Positions 45,282-54,890 of a stretch of 64,000 nt of DNA are shown here, piece after piece. Source of the DNA: CAVVVS01 sp963751355 (lineage in GTDB: Bacteria > Bacteroidota > Ignavibacteria > Ignavibacteriales > Ignavibacteriaceae); contig CAVVVS010000077.1 of NCBI GenBank assembly GCA_963751355.1, forward strand, positions 1 through 64,000, given 5' to 3'. Within the stretch, counting starts at the first letter, position 1, and the number at the start of each line of letters is the position of its first letter. Below the pieces are notes generated by a model. The model did no database searches, had not been told where the DNA came from, and was given only the letters and a program-made list of their open reading frames with translations. The position numbers were made by a program, and so were the translations under genes.

Positions 45282-45484
45282 GTTATAAAGGTATATGGGA
45301 TCATATTACATAAGATATTTAAAGTCTTTCTAAGTTGATAATATCATTGTCCAACTTCTAAAATCTGTAATCGTTGGTCTTCAATCTTAAATCCGCGTAA
45401 TCTCGCTAAACTTTTGATTACAGATTTCGAATTAACGAATTAAGATTTTCGATTTGTTAACACGCATACCTTTACCTTTATAAC
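45282..45484. repeat. Nested inverted repeats between convergent genes
   Basis: Outer arms GTTATAAAGGTA (45282-45293) and TACCTTTATAAC (45473-45484) and inner arms AAATCTGTAATC (45361-45372) and GATTACAGATTT (45416-45427) are each perfect over 12 bp. The whole could fold as a large stem-loop or be a decayed mobile element. It lies between the ends of ppa and the GH100 gene. Confidence 0.5.
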
Positions 45485-45565
45485 ATTATATATATGTTTT
45501 TTTGCATTATCATTCAATTACCATGGATCTAAAATTTGTTGAATAAATTTCATACTCTCCATACC

Positions 45566-46978
45566 TTAATAATCAAGCTCTTTTCCATTACTTTCTGCCC
45601 TGGTGAGAATTTCCGGCGACTCATTGAAGGTTAATAATTTTACTTTTTCAGGTTGATTCTGAAGGGTTTTTACAATTATGTAGCTGGCAATCGACCAGGT
45701 CTGTCTGCTTCTAGCTTCTTTACCAACCAGTCTACTATGAATACCGTCATAATATTCGGGGTAATTATCCCTAGATAATCTTGCTTCCGCCAGTTGAATT
45801 ATTTTAGATAAATGATCGGTATTGTTCATTTTGATGGAAGCAGCCGACAGATACCACATCAAAAACGGCCAGCTTCCGCCGTTGTGATATGACCACGGTA
45901 CATTCTTGGGATCGTGTCCCGTAATAAGTTCCCAATCTCTATTCATCAATGCAGGATAACATAATTTTAACGGCATTTCACCGATTAATTCTTTTTCCCG
46001 GTTTAAAATTAATTTTAAAATAGCATTTGATTGTTTTTTATCTGCGAGTGAGTTAATTATCATTAATAAATTTCCTGCGGTGAAAAATCTGAAATCCATT
46101 CGCGAAGGACCGACATTACCCACAAAATAACCGTCGTCATCAGCTAGCCAGTTAAAAATCCAAAGGGGGATTGACTCGGGGAAAATATTAAATTGATTCA
46201 ATGCGTTCTCTTTGTACTGTTCTATCTTAAATCTGTAAATTTCATTCAGCTTATTAAAATCCAGCCAAAAGTATTTTCTTATATGATAGACCAAATGACC
46301 GAGCCTTCTATCTATATTTTCGAAATAAACATTATTATCATCGTTTTCAGCCAGTAATTCTTTAGCGCAAAGCAATGCCGTATAAAATAGAGCCTGGATT
46401 TCAAGCGGATAACCATAAACTCCCATTCGCCTGTCAATCATAAACGATCCGTCCGGCACGAGCAGGGTGGGAAACATATCAAATCTATTAGTTAAAGAAA
46501 GTTGAAGTATTGATTTTATTGCCTGCTGACATTTATCACTATGAGCATAATCCCAATCATTTGTTTTCTTAACATATACCCTTAAAATGTAAAGCCACCA
46601 GAAAACAGAATCGACCGGAGCAACTCTGGCAATTGCTTTTTCACCGTAATCCGGAACCAGCTTTTTCCCTTTGGGACCGGAACTTACTTTGAAACTCGCG
46701 GGCATCAATCCTTTTGCGGGTAAAAAACAATCCATTTCACTTACTGTGCTTTGCAGTGTTAATGTAACATCAAGAAAATTTTTAACGATATCATGATTCC
46801 CATTGAGCAAAAATGCAAAGGCTGAAACAGCAAAATCCCTCATAAATATTTGGTCATAATTTAAAGCTTTAGTCGATTTGTCAACTGCTGCCAAAGTACC
46901 AATCGGTTTACCCTGGTACTCTACAATTGAATTTTCCAATAATTGCTGAGCTTCTTTCAGTAATTTGGTGTTCTCCAT
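45566..46978 (-). CDS. GH100 neutral/alkaline invertase-like glycoside hydrolase
   Basis: The 470-residue protein has the (alpha/alpha)6-barrel pattern of family GH100: VAAVDKST-like GTLAAVDKSTKALNYDQIFM followed by RDFAVSAFAFL (the conserved Asp in FMRDF), PVDSVFWWLYILRVYVKKTN, and QTWSIASYI late in the protein. Family members hydrolyse sucrose to glucose and fructose in the cytoplasm of plants, cyanobacteria and some other bacteria. There is no signal peptide. Sucrose specificity is inferred from the family; no sucrose transporter or synthase gene is nearby. Confidence 0.83.
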   Translation of the reverse strand: MENTKLLKEAQQLLENSIVEYQGKPIGTLAAVDKSTKALNYDQIFMRDFAVSAFAFLLNGNHDIVKNFLDVTLTLQSTVSEMDCFLPAKGLMPASFKVSSGPKGKKLVPDYGEKAIARVAPVDSVFWWLYILRVYVKKTNDWDYAHSDKCQQAIKSILQLSLTNRFDMFPTLLVPDGSFMIDRRMGVYGYPLEIQALFYTALLCAKELLAENDDNNVYFENIDRRLGHLVYHIRKYFWLDFNKLNEIYRFKIEQYKENALNQFNIFPESIPLWIFNWLADDDGYFVGNVGPSRMDFRFFTAGNLLMIINSLADKKQSNAILKLILNREKELIGEMPLKLCYPALMNRDWELITGHDPKNVPWSYHNGGSWPFLMWYLSAASIKMNNTDHLSKIIQLAEARLSRDNYPEYYDGIHSRLVGKEARSRQTWSIASYIIVKTLQNQPEKVKLLTFNESPEILTRAESNGKELDY

Positions 46979-47088
46979 AGAATGTCTCTTCCATTTTATT
47001 TATTAAATTTATTATCCTTCCGCCGAACAAAAGAAATGAATTGATATTTGAATAAGTTTACATCAACGCCGAATTGATATTTGGTCGT

Positions 47089-47946
47089 TTAACCTCCGGT
47101 TGCAAAACCGGGATATAATGTCATCCCGCCGTCTACAAAAATACTGGTTCCGTTTATATAATCTGCTTGATCCGATGCGAGCCATGCGGCGGCTCTTCCA
47201 ATATCATCAACTTCACCGATTCTGCGATACGGGATTAATTCCATTAATTTATCGTATGCTTCTTGTGTACTCCAAACACTCGTGTTGATAGGGGTTCTAA
47301 TTGCACCCGGACAAATGCTGTTTACTCTAATTCTGTAAGGAGCTACTTCCTGGGCAATACTTTTCATCAGCATCATAACTCCGCCTTTCGATGCTGCATA
47401 GTTTGCATGTCCTGCCCAGGGGATAACTTCATGTACAGAACTAATGTGGATAATTTTTCCTGCCGCACAAGAGATCTCTTTTTTAACTCCTCTTCTTTTA
47501 AATTCTTTTACGGCTTCACGAGCACATAAAAATTGTCCGGTCAGATTAACACTAATAACTTTGTTCCATTTTTCTAATGTCATTTGCTCAAATGGGGAAT
47601 CTCTCTGCAAACCGGCATTATTTATTAAAATGTCAATTGTCCCGAACTCTTTAATGGTTTTTTCGAACATTTTAATAACTTCATCTTCGCTGCTAACGTC
47701 TGCTTTGTAAGCAAACGAATTAACTCCCTCTTTTTTTAATTCTTCAACAAGTCCATTAGCGGAGTCGGGATTAACAACATAATTAACAACTACATCCGCT
47801 CCCGCTTTTGCCAGTTCAATTGCTATTCCTTTTCCAATCCCGGAGTTTGCCCCTGTAACCAATGCTTTCTGACCGGGTAGAATTTTGGGGGTTCTACTAT
47901 CCGGAGATTCGACTTCGGGTAAATTATTATCCTTTTCACCTGACAT
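47089..47946 (-). CDS. SDR-family oxidoreductase (glucose 1-dehydrogenase-like)
   Basis: The 285-residue classical short-chain dehydrogenase has the cofactor loop TGANSGIGKGIA (about 32-43), NNAG, and the catalytic Ser-Tyr-Lys in HISSVHEVIPWAGHANYAAS then KGG. It ends with an IRTPINT and DYINGTSIFVDGGMTLYPGF tail. The N-terminal extension (about 25 residues) and layout match glucose 1-dehydrogenase-like SDRs that use NAD(P). The true substrate is unproven. Confidence 0.85.
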   Translation of the reverse strand: MSGEKDNNLPEVESPDSRTPKILPGQKALVTGANSGIGKGIAIELAKAGADVVVNYVVNPDSANGLVEELKKEGVNSFAYKADVSSEDEVIKMFEKTIKEFGTIDILINNAGLQRDSPFEQMTLEKWNKVISVNLTGQFLCAREAVKEFKRRGVKKEISCAAGKIIHISSVHEVIPWAGHANYAASKGGVMMLMKSIAQEVAPYRIRVNSICPGAIRTPINTSVWSTQEAYDKLMELIPYRRIGEVDDIGRAAAWLASDQADYINGTSIFVDGGMTLYPGFATGG

Positions 47947-48159
47947 AATAACCTCACAATATCTTTATACTTAGACCAAAATGATTTAATTTATTCAAAT
48001 TAAAAAAATATACTACTTTTGATGTAAACTACTTTACTAAACGAATTAAATGTTAAAGGAATCACAATATATAATTACCACTTTTCAAAAATGACTTATT
48101 GACAGAAAATTTGTATTCTTAAATTCCATTTTTTAATTGTAAAATTCAGCGGATGCAAA

Positions 48160-49377
48160 ATGAAAAAATTATTTATTATTTTAATTTTACTGATTTTTGT
48201 TGCCGGGTGTACCAACAGAAACGTTCCGGTTAATGAAGTAGAAAACTACATATCACAAGCAAAACAAAAATTTGCTCCCGATAAAAGAACTGCATTGTTC
48301 GACATAACAGCTTTATTAGATAACGGTAAAATGAACTTATCGGGCGAAACAAATTTACCAAAAGCAAAAGCCTGGCTATTGAAAAATTTAAAAGAAAAAA
48401 ACATCGAAGTTATTGATAATATTGAAATACTGCCTTCAAAGGATCTTGGTGATTCAACCTATGCTTTTATTCATAACTCCGTGGCAAATTTGAGGACTAT
48501 TCCACATGATTACGGTGAGATGGCAACGCAAGCTTTAATGGGAACACCGCTTCGTGTTCTGGAGCGAAATAAAAAAGGCGATTGGTACCGGGTTCAAACA
48601 CCGGATAATTATATCGCCTGGATAGAACATTCTTACATTACAAGAATTACCAAAGATAATTTGAACGAATGGAAAAAAAGTAATAAAGTTATTTACAATA
48701 ATGTATACGGTTTTGCTTACTCCAAACCGGATAAAAAATCGGATATATTTTCTGATTTAGTGGAAGGCGATATTTTTCATGTGTTATCAAAGGAAGGCAG
48801 ATTTTATAAGGCTAAATATCCCGACGGAAGAATTGCTTATGTTCCAACAGATGAATGCAGAAATTATGGCGATTGGTTAAACGATACTACAATTACTTTT
48901 AAGAGATTATTTTCCACGGCTAAAATGTTTACAGGAATTCCTTATTTGTGGGGAGGTACATCACCAAAAGCATTTGACTGCAGCGGATTTACAAAAACCG
49001 TTTATTTCCTCCACGGTATTCTTTTGGCAAGAGATGCTTCACAGCAGGTGAATACAGGTGAACCGGTAAATGCACAAAACGGATTTGATAATATGAAACC
49101 CGGGGATCTGTTGTTCTTCGGACGAAAAGCTACCGGCAGCACAAAAGAGCACATTACTCATGTCGGGATGTATATCGGTAATGAAGAATTTATCAATTCT
49201 GCGGCGCATTATGCCGGAAGAGTTTTAATAACCAGCCTTGATAAATCCAGTCCGTTGTTTAATCAATACAGGTACGATACATTCATTCGGGCAAAGAGAA
49301 TTTTAACATCGGTTGGAAAGAATGGAATTGAGCGAATCCGAGATGATTCGCTTTATAATAGAATTCCATTGAGGTAA
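48160..49377 (+). CDS. SH3 and NlpC/P60 peptidoglycan hydrolase lipoprotein
   Basis: The 405-residue protein has a lipoprotein signal (IFVAGC, Cys16). Two bacterial SH3-like domains follow (about 110-165 with PLRVLERNKKGDWYRVQTPD, and about 175-235). The C-terminal NlpC/P60 domain (about 260-385) has catalytic Cys in FDCSGFTKTVYF, His in EHITHVGMYIG and a further polar residue in SAAHYAGRV. It should cut peptide bonds in cell-wall stem peptides in the periplasm. Single gene. Confidence 0.9.
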   Translation: MKKLFIILILLIFVAGCTNRNVPVNEVENYISQAKQKFAPDKRTALFDITALLDNGKMNLSGETNLPKAKAWLLKNLKEKNIEVIDNIEILPSKDLGDSTYAFIHNSVANLRTIPHDYGEMATQALMGTPLRVLERNKKGDWYRVQTPDNYIAWIEHSYITRITKDNLNEWKKSNKVIYNNVYGFAYSKPDKKSDIFSDLVEGDIFHVLSKEGRFYKAKYPDGRIAYVPTDECRNYGDWLNDTTITFKRLFSTAKMFTGIPYLWGGTSPKAFDCSGFTKTVYFLHGILLARDASQQVNTGEPVNAQNGFDNMKPGDLLFFGRKATGSTKEHITHVGMYIGNEEFINSAAHYAGRVLITSLDKSSPLFNQYRYDTFIRAKRILTSVGKNGIERIRDDSLYNRIPLR

Positions 49378-49569
49378 ACTATCTGTCATCTGAAAACTTT
49401 TAGTTAAACAAAATAATAAATTCCATGGAAGTTACGAACCATTTCGTGACTCGTTGAGGACTTGGTATAAGATAGAACCGGATGTCATGGAGTGGTCCTT
49501 GACATACTTGAATTCATATATTAAAAAACTAAATATATGGGCGTTGCAAATCTGAAGTCCCTATCATTA

Positions 49570-49588
49570 AGACGCATGCGATGCGTCT
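49570..49588. repeat. Palindromic hairpin AGACGCA/TGCGTCT
   Basis: A 7-bp perfect stem with a 5-nt loop abuts the stop codon of the 49589-50917 gene. AGACGCATGCGATGCGTCT with adjacent CTACG resembles a palindrome I recall being dispersed in several phyla. It may also end transcription, though no T tract follows. Confidence 0.45.
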
Positions 49589-50917
49589 CTACGTTTTATT
49601 GTATCTCCCTGCTCGAGGCAGATTTTCTAATTTCAAAACACCGCGCGGACAAACAGCGGCACATACTCCGCAGCCCACACATGATGAACGAATAATATTT
49701 TGTTTTCTTTGTGCGTACCATTTTATATCAATTCCCATCTCACAATATGTGGAGCAATTACCGCATGAAATACACTGATCGCCGTTTGTGGTGATCCTGA
49801 AACGGGAAAAGAATTTCTGCTGCATTCCTAAAATGGCAGCCATGGGACAGCCGAACCGGCACCAAACCCTGTTTCCTAAAATCGGATAAAATCCCACTCC
49901 CACAATGCCGGAAAACACTGCACCAATTATAAATCCGTATGCCGATGCAAAAGCTGCTGAAAGAGAACCAAGTAAGGTACCGTGTGTGGCGGAATTTAAC
50001 CAGAGTAGAGCAGTTGTAATTATAACGAATACAAGAACGGAATGAATCGACCATCTTTCAAACTTCCAGACTTTTAATGATTTGTTCGAAAGGTGCCTGA
50101 AAGGATCACCTGCGGTTTCCGCTAAGCCTCCGCACCCGCAGACCCATGAGCAGTACCATCTTTTACCGAAGAAATAAGTGAGAATGGGAGTGGCAATGAA
50201 CGTCATTGCGGCACCCCAAAATACCATGAAATATCCGAGAGCTGCGAAGTTGGACGTTAAAGTACTAATATGACTCGGAAATAAATAATTATATTTCAAA
50301 GGCCAGAAATATGTAAAATAATATTCGGGCTTATTTAATCTTTCCAGGAAAGCCGGTATTAAAAATGCAAAACCCAATTGAAAAAACATTACGGAAAAGG
50401 TTCTTATTAAATGATACTTGTTGTGCCTGTATTTGATCAACATTTTGACGCCCATTATTAAAATAGCCGTCGTATAAAAAGAACCGTACAAAAACCATTT
50501 GTCTGCAGGTTTATTTCTCAACAAGTGACTAACCGGATCAACCATTTTAATCCAGTTTTGAATAAGTCCGGGAAACCAATATAAAATTATATAAAATCCT
50601 GTGATTATTATTCCGAAGAACCAGGCAGGCATGCCGCGTGAAGTAAGGGTATTAAAAAATAATTTATCATTCTTTATTCCGGGTGGTGCTTCTTTTAATT
50701 GCTGAATGAAATAGGTAAGTGCTCCGGCGGTTATTAAACCAAAACTTAGTAGAAGAAGCAGAATGGGAAATTGTCCGGAAACACCGGTCAGACCAATCAA
50801 AAGGAAGAGTACACCGACAGCAAATATTCCCAATCCCACTTTTTTTATAAATGTTATTTTATCATTATGTTGATAAACTTGAAATGGTTGAAGTTGTATT
50901 GTATTCATATAAATCAA
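49589..50917 (-). CDS. NapH/YccM-like 4Fe-4S membrane protein
   Basis: The 442-residue protein has about eight membrane helices, cytosolic or periplasmic Cys loops (WYCSWVCGCGGLAETAGDPF and NRVWCRFGCPMAAILG), and a C-terminal ferredoxin-type domain with two 4Fe-4S motifs (CISCGNCSTYCEMGID and CVGCGVCAAVCPRG). Such proteins pass electrons from the quinone pool to periplasmic or cytosolic partners. Its gene follows the FAD oxidoreductase by 100 bp on the same strand, so the two may form an electron-transfer pair. Confidence 0.82.
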   Translation of the reverse strand: MIYMNTIQLQPFQVYQHNDKITFIKKVGLGIFAVGVLFLLIGLTGVSGQFPILLLLLSFGLITAGALTYFIQQLKEAPPGIKNDKLFFNTLTSRGMPAWFFGIIITGFYIILYWFPGLIQNWIKMVDPVSHLLRNKPADKWFLYGSFYTTAILIMGVKMLIKYRHNKYHLIRTFSVMFFQLGFAFLIPAFLERLNKPEYYFTYFWPLKYNYLFPSHISTLTSNFAALGYFMVFWGAAMTFIATPILTYFFGKRWYCSWVCGCGGLAETAGDPFRHLSNKSLKVWKFERWSIHSVLVFVIITTALLWLNSATHGTLLGSLSAAFASAYGFIIGAVFSGIVGVGFYPILGNRVWCRFGCPMAAILGMQQKFFSRFRITTNGDQCISCGNCSTYCEMGIDIKWYAQRKQNIIRSSCVGCGVCAAVCPRGVLKLENLPRAGRYNKT

Positions 50918-51017
50918 TATTTTTTAATTTGCGTTAATCAGTTTAATCCGTGCCTGCCCGCCTAAGGCGATGTCATCTGTGTGCTATTTCTTGTCAAATA
51001 ATTTTCATATCATTAAC

Positions 51018-52346
51018 TCACGAAAACATTTTCAGTAAATTAGACCTTCGCTTCAAGACAATATTCTTCCCGGGATTTTCATTATTATACTTTTCCACGA
51101 TTTCTACTTCATGCTTAGTATAAAATTCGGGATCGAAATTTGCCTCTCTTAAATTTTCCATTACATAATCGATTGACTTTTTCTGCAAAATCCATCTTTC
51201 GCAAACTTTATGACGCAGTCTCATTCCAAAGACATTAAATCCTTTAACATGCCGGCTTAATGAATCAAAAACTATCCGGATGCATTTTTTCCCGCCTGGA
51301 TGTTCCCAGTAAAATGATTCTTCACCTTCCCGCGGAACGTTACTAACAAATCCGTAGGTTTGATACTCGATATCGAGAAACTTTGCCGAGTTGTACCACA
51401 CACCGCGTTCGTATTTTGTTTTGTTACCGAGAATATTCTGTGCTAAAACTTCGCCCTGCATTTTTCCTGTGTACCAGAGTTGTTCTATTGCATGTCTTTC
51501 GCGTTCGGGATAGATAATTTCCGCACAATCTCCTGCAGAGTAAACATCCGGAATATTCGTTTCCAGATACTCATTAACCAATATACCGCGGTTGATTTTT
51601 ATATTTGTATTTTTAACCAGATCAATATTTGGATGAACACCGGGTGTAAGTCCCACAAACTGACAGGGAATTTCTTCACCGTTTTCAGTAATTACGGATT
51701 TTACCCTGCCGTTTTCTCCGGGAAGAATTTCCTTTAATTGGGTATTTAATTTTAAATCGAAGCCGTGTTCCAGTATATGTCTGCTAACAATTACAGCTTC
51801 TTCCTGCGGCAGAATATTATTCCAATAATAATTTTCTCTGACCAAAAATGTAATATGTATGTTGCGCGAGTGGAGCATTTCTGCCAATTCAATTCCAATT
51901 AAACCGCCGCCCACGATTACTGCATGAGTAATGTTTTTAGTATTATCCTCCAGCAAATCCAGATCCGGTTTTGAATATAAACCTTGAACACCCGGCAGAT
52001 CCTGTCCTTTCCATCCGAATTTATTTGTTTGTGAACCCGTTGCAACCACAAGTTTATCGTAAGTAATTGAAGTGTTGTTATCCAGATTTATTTTTTTTGA
52101 ACCGGTATCTATTGAAGTAACAAATGCGTGTACAAGTTTAATTCTATTCTTTTGCCAGAACCAGTCTTCATACGGTTTAATGTTTTCAAATTTCATGTGC
52201 CCCATGTAAACATACATTAGAGCAGTTCTCGAAAAAAAGTGTTCTGTTTCAGAAGAGATAACGGTAATTTTCATATCGCTTTTTTTTCGGACGTGGCGGG
52301 CACAGGTTATCCCTGTTATCCCGTTCCCGATTATTACAAGATGCAT
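51018..52346 (-). CDS. FAD/NAD(P)-dependent oxidoreductase
   Basis: The 442-residue protein opens with an FAD-binding Rossmann motif (HLVIIGNGITGITCARHVRK), a second nucleotide loop VIVGGGLIGIELAEMLHS (about 143-160) and a late FAD motif PDVYSAGDCAEI. It is of the NirB/rubredoxin-reductase-like class with a C-terminal extension (about 330-442). It likely transfers electrons from NAD(P)H to a protein or quinone acceptor, plausibly via the adjacent 4Fe-4S membrane protein. Confidence 0.85.
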   Translation of the reverse strand: MHLVIIGNGITGITCARHVRKKSDMKITVISSETEHFFSRTALMYVYMGHMKFENIKPYEDWFWQKNRIKLVHAFVTSIDTGSKKINLDNNTSITYDKLVVATGSQTNKFGWKGQDLPGVQGLYSKPDLDLLEDNTKNITHAVIVGGGLIGIELAEMLHSRNIHITFLVRENYYWNNILPQEEAVIVSRHILEHGFDLKLNTQLKEILPGENGRVKSVITENGEEIPCQFVGLTPGVHPNIDLVKNTNIKINRGILVNEYLETNIPDVYSAGDCAEIIYPERERHAIEQLWYTGKMQGEVLAQNILGNKTKYERGVWYNSAKFLDIEYQTYGFVSNVPREGEESFYWEHPGGKKCIRIVFDSLSRHVKGFNVFGMRLRHKVCERWILQKKSIDYVMENLREANFDPEFYTKHEVEIVEKYNNENPGKNIVLKRRSNLLKMFS

Positions 52347-52812
52347 AAAGATTCTCCGGCAAAATTGTGGGAAGAAAATTACATTACAAACTTCAGGTAA
52401 AAAAGTAAGAAATCAATTTAAAAATGAATGTCGCCTAAATGACATAACCATAAAAAATAAAGTATTGTATCAGTAATGTAAATTAAAAAATTGAAAGATT
52501 ACAAATTAAAAGATTGAACATTGAGAGATCATATATCATTTTAATTTTTGTCTCTTATTTTAGTTCATTCCTCAGCTGGAAAAATAAAGTTGATAAAAGA
52601 ATTGATAAGTAAATCTATGTTGAAGATTAAGAATATACAATCATTCAATTAAATACTCATTGTAATTGCATACTGTATATTGCCAATTACCTGTTTAGTG
52701 TAATACTTTTATTGGAATAACAATCCTTCAAACCTGTTGCCTATTCCCAAATGAATGGATAAATTAATTAGAGGGATATAAAAAATTTCCAACATATAAA
52801 AGGGTGCGGCAA
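52347..52812. other. Intergenic region between divergent genes, no feature seen
   Basis: About 460 bp of AT-rich DNA. Short direct repeats (AAAAATTGAAAGATTACAAA, TTAAAAGATTGAACATTGAG) look like low-complexity drift. I see no gene, operator or terminator. Confidence 0.4.
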
Positions 52813-54888
52813 TTGACTTTCAAACGCATAGTTCCCTGGTTCCTTTTCATAATTGTTTTTATCCTGCTGTACTACACTTCTTATCCTTCATTGGGGTGGT
52901 GGGACAGCGGCGCTTATGCTTCCAACGCATTCAATTTTAGTATTCCTTCTCCTGGCGGATCGATTCTTTATGTTTTACTGGGAAGAGTCTTTACAATGCT
53001 TTTCTTTTTTTTACCTGCAATTAAGGCGATAACACTTGTTAGTATTATTTCGACAGCCTTGGCATCTGTTTTCATGTACTACACATTTCTGATGATTTTT
53101 GATAATTTACAATTGAAAACTTCTGATTCGCTAAAGGTTATTTCATCATTTTTCACTGCTCTTGCACTCCCTTTTTTATACAGTATTTGGATTGAGTCGA
53201 ACGTATCTAGAGTTTATGTTCTAGGATTATTAATAACGAGTATTCTAGTTTACTGTTCAATAAAGATCTGGTTCTCTGAAAATGAAAAAGAGAAAGTAAG
53301 ACTAATCTTTTTAACAGCATTTTTAATCGGCATTGATTTTTCAGCTCACCGTTTAAATACTCCGTTTATTCCGGTTGTTTTACTTCTTTTAATTTTTTCT
53401 CTAAGAAAAGAATTAACAAGCATTAGATTTTGGATTATTCTTGCGGGCATGTATTTGGCAGGTTTATCGCTTAATCTATTTATACTGATTCGCTCTCCGC
53501 TACATCCGCCGGTTTCAATGGACGATGTACAAAATTTTTCGCAGTTGTTTGCTTGGATAAATATGAAACGTTTCGGGCAGTCCAACTTCTCTATACTATT
53601 TGATCGAAGGGCTCCGTTTTGGAGTTACCAGATTGATTATATGTACCTTCGTTATTTCGGTTGGAATTTTTTGGGTACCAACGGGGGCGGAATATTTGGT
53701 TCATTGTACCTATCATATCTTCCGTTTCTTTTGGGAATAATCGGGTTTGTATACAGCTTAATAAAAAGATTTAAACTCTGGATTTTAATTTTTATCACTT
53801 TTTTCTTCTTTTCATTCGGATTAGTTTTCTATTCCAATATTCAAGAGGGATTTCATCATATAAGAGAAATTGACCGTTTGTTTATCCCATCGTTTTTTGT
53901 TTTTATGCTCTGGGTGGGATTAGGACTTTACTTTTTGTTTATAATGATTAAAGTCGTATTACAGAAAGTAAATTTTAAAAGAAGTACAGCTTTCATAATT
54001 ACAATTGTATTCGGATTTACTATTCTTCCTTTAAATCTTATTTCAACAAATTGGTGGAAATGTAACAGACACGGCTATTATTTCCCTTATGATTTTGCAT
54101 ATAACCTTTTGATTAGCTGCAAAAAAAATGCGGTTCTTTTTACAAACGGAGATAACGATACTTTTCCTTTGTGGTGCCTTCAAAGCGTTGATGATGTTCG
54201 TACCGATATAGCCGTAATTAACGTAGGATTAATGAATACAAATTTTTATGTCGAACAGCTGCAAAGGAAATACAAACTGTTTCCGGAAAATTCTGATATA
54301 TTAAATCCTGAAGAATTTAGACCCTCACTTCTCGATTCAGCTATGGAAATTAAAATTTATGGGAAAGATTCAGTTGGACAAAAAAAATATCGGGATACTT
54401 TAAGAGTTCAATTTAACGGAAGGAGTTTCGGGAAAAAGCATGGATTACTTCCGCAGGATAAAGCTTTAATTACTTTTCTGGAAAATAACGGCTGGAAGAA
54501 ACCTGTTTATTTCGCATCGACGGTGTACCAGGGAAATCTGGTTGGTTTATCGAATTACATTGGGACGGCCGGGATGGTCGGAAAATTAACACCTGTTAAA
54601 GGAGATTCAATTTTAGCAGTGCAATTGGAAGACAATCTGCTAAAAAAATATCAATATAGAAATTTCAATAATCCTAATGTTTATGTTGATAGAGTGACGA
54701 AATCTTTATTTAATAATTATAGAAATGAATTTGTGCTTTTAGCAAGATATTATTTACAAAAAGGTAACAAAGAAGATGCATTAAAAGTACTTGATATAAT
54801 GCAAGCTAAACTGCCTGATTGGATATTTACTAAAGAGCAAAATCGATATATAGATAATTTTAAGAAATCATTTATCAATAAAAAATAA
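52813..54888 (+). CDS. DUF2723 membrane protein, glycosyltransferase-like
   Basis: The ~691-residue protein has about ten membrane helices (about 8-380) and a soluble C-terminal part with short TPR-like ends. The N-terminal segment YPSLGWWDSGAYASNAFNFS with the acidic Asp and SPGGSILYVLLGR is the DUF2723 signature, a GT-C-like family common in Bacteroidota and recently linked to protein O-glycosylation. Here the start is taken at TTG 52813, with AAGGG about 8 nt upstream; a GTG nine bases earlier has poor spacing. Substrate is unknown. The soluble part contains TNGDNDTFPLWCLQS, also usual in the family. Confidence 0.83.
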   Translation: MTFKRIVPWFLFIIVFILLYYTSYPSLGWWDSGAYASNAFNFSIPSPGGSILYVLLGRVFTMLFFFLPAIKAITLVSIISTALASVFMYYTFLMIFDNLQLKTSDSLKVISSFFTALALPFLYSIWIESNVSRVYVLGLLITSILVYCSIKIWFSENEKEKVRLIFLTAFLIGIDFSAHRLNTPFIPVVLLLLIFSLRKELTSIRFWIILAGMYLAGLSLNLFILIRSPLHPPVSMDDVQNFSQLFAWINMKRFGQSNFSILFDRRAPFWSYQIDYMYLRYFGWNFLGTNGGGIFGSLYLSYLPFLLGIIGFVYSLIKRFKLWILIFITFFFFSFGLVFYSNIQEGFHHIREIDRLFIPSFFVFMLWVGLGLYFLFIMIKVVLQKVNFKRSTAFIITIVFGFTILPLNLISTNWWKCNRHGYYFPYDFAYNLLISCKKNAVLFTNGDNDTFPLWCLQSVDDVRTDIAVINVGLMNTNFYVEQLQRKYKLFPENSDILNPEEFRPSLLDSAMEIKIYGKDSVGQKKYRDTLRVQFNGRSFGKKHGLLPQDKALITFLENNGWKKPVYFASTVYQGNLVGLSNYIGTAGMVGKLTPVKGDSILAVQLEDNLLKKYQYRNFNNPNVYVDRVTKSLFNNYRNEFVLLARYYLQKGNKEDALKVLDIMQAKLPDWIFTKEQNRYIDNFKKSFINKK

Positions 54889-54890
54889 TC

